The notes below the pieces were generated by a model, which saw only the letters and a list, made by a program, of their open reading frames with translations, was not told where the DNA came from and did no database searches. The position numbers were made by a program, and so were the translations under genes. A stretch of 12,426 nt of DNA from Candidatus Nitrosopumilus sp. (GTDB lineage: Archaea > Thermoproteota > Nitrososphaeria > Nitrososphaerales > Nitrosopumilaceae), in assembly GCA_029864805.1 (NCBI GenBank), contig JAOTSS010000054.1, forward strand, positions 1 to 12,426, written 5' to 3'. The first letter of the stretch is position 1. Each line of letters begins with the position of its first letter. Positions 12,377 to 12,426 of this stretch are shown here, one piece after another.

Positions 12377-12426
12377 ATGCCCTGTAATATTTATGACTGT
12401 CCCATTCATTATTGCCCAATTTACAA
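12377..12426 (+). CDS. Start of a Cys-rich ORF running off the window
   Basis: From the ATG at 12377 the frame is open to the window edge with MPCNIYDCPIHYCPIY: Cys at 3, 8 and 13 and His at 11, again a possible metal-binding beginning. The AT-rich run TGTAATTTTAT (12359-12369) lies only 8-18 bases upstream, a little close for a TATA box. Too short to be sure. Confidence 0.3.
   Translation, partial: MPCNIYDCPIHYCPIY

Overview
This window looks like a chromosomal segment of a marine ammonia-oxidising archaeon (Nitrososphaerota, Nitrosopumilus-like). The evidence is the low-GC, T-rich intergenic DNA, archaeal TATA boxes about 20-35 bases before starts (often with almost no leader), an archaeal PurP-type purine enzyme, an archaeal-type aspartyl-tRNA synthetase, and a 'WIK-NAGWWADG' module typical of secreted thaumarchaeal proteins. 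The lineage is inferred from these features; no marker rRNA is present.

Left part (1-5430): a 17-bp tandem repeat array at the window edge, then about 680 bases of T-rich DNA without a supported gene. Next is cbtB-cbtA (predicted cobalt uptake), followed by two adjacent paralogous winged-helix regulators and a phnD-phnC-phnE phosphonate-type ABC importer. The regulator pair and phnD share an inverted-repeat promoter element, RTTCTA-N6-TRGAAT, just upstream of their TATA boxes. I infer that the regulators control themselves and the importer. A third, very similar copy lies far away at 11241-11268, upstream of a tiny zinc-finger gene.

Middle (5417-9452): purP on the minus strand, converging on phnE across a nested inverted repeat. 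It is followed by a truncated tyrosine-recombinase-like N-terminus, a TPR protein with a 57-bp perfect internal DNA repeat, two small minus-strand genes (one a single-pass membrane protein), and aspS. The aspS residues at the tRNA-discrimination positions suggest the non-discriminating (Asp-tRNA(Asn)-forming) type.

Right part (9453-12426): a decayed or accessory island of very small genes. It holds a possible terminase-like fragment, a small membrane ORF separated from a downstream ORF only by one in-frame TAG, and a minus-strand series of three same-frame segments separated by TGA codons that both follow Cys-Asp. It also holds four or more tiny proteins with CxxC/His zinc-binding patterns and a zinc-ribbon ORF that needs a one-base shift to reach a start codon. 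Several genes end convergently on a shared CTAA. Together with the integrase remnant this suggests mobile-element or proviral debris, or a set of genuine microproteins. The sequence alone cannot decide between these.
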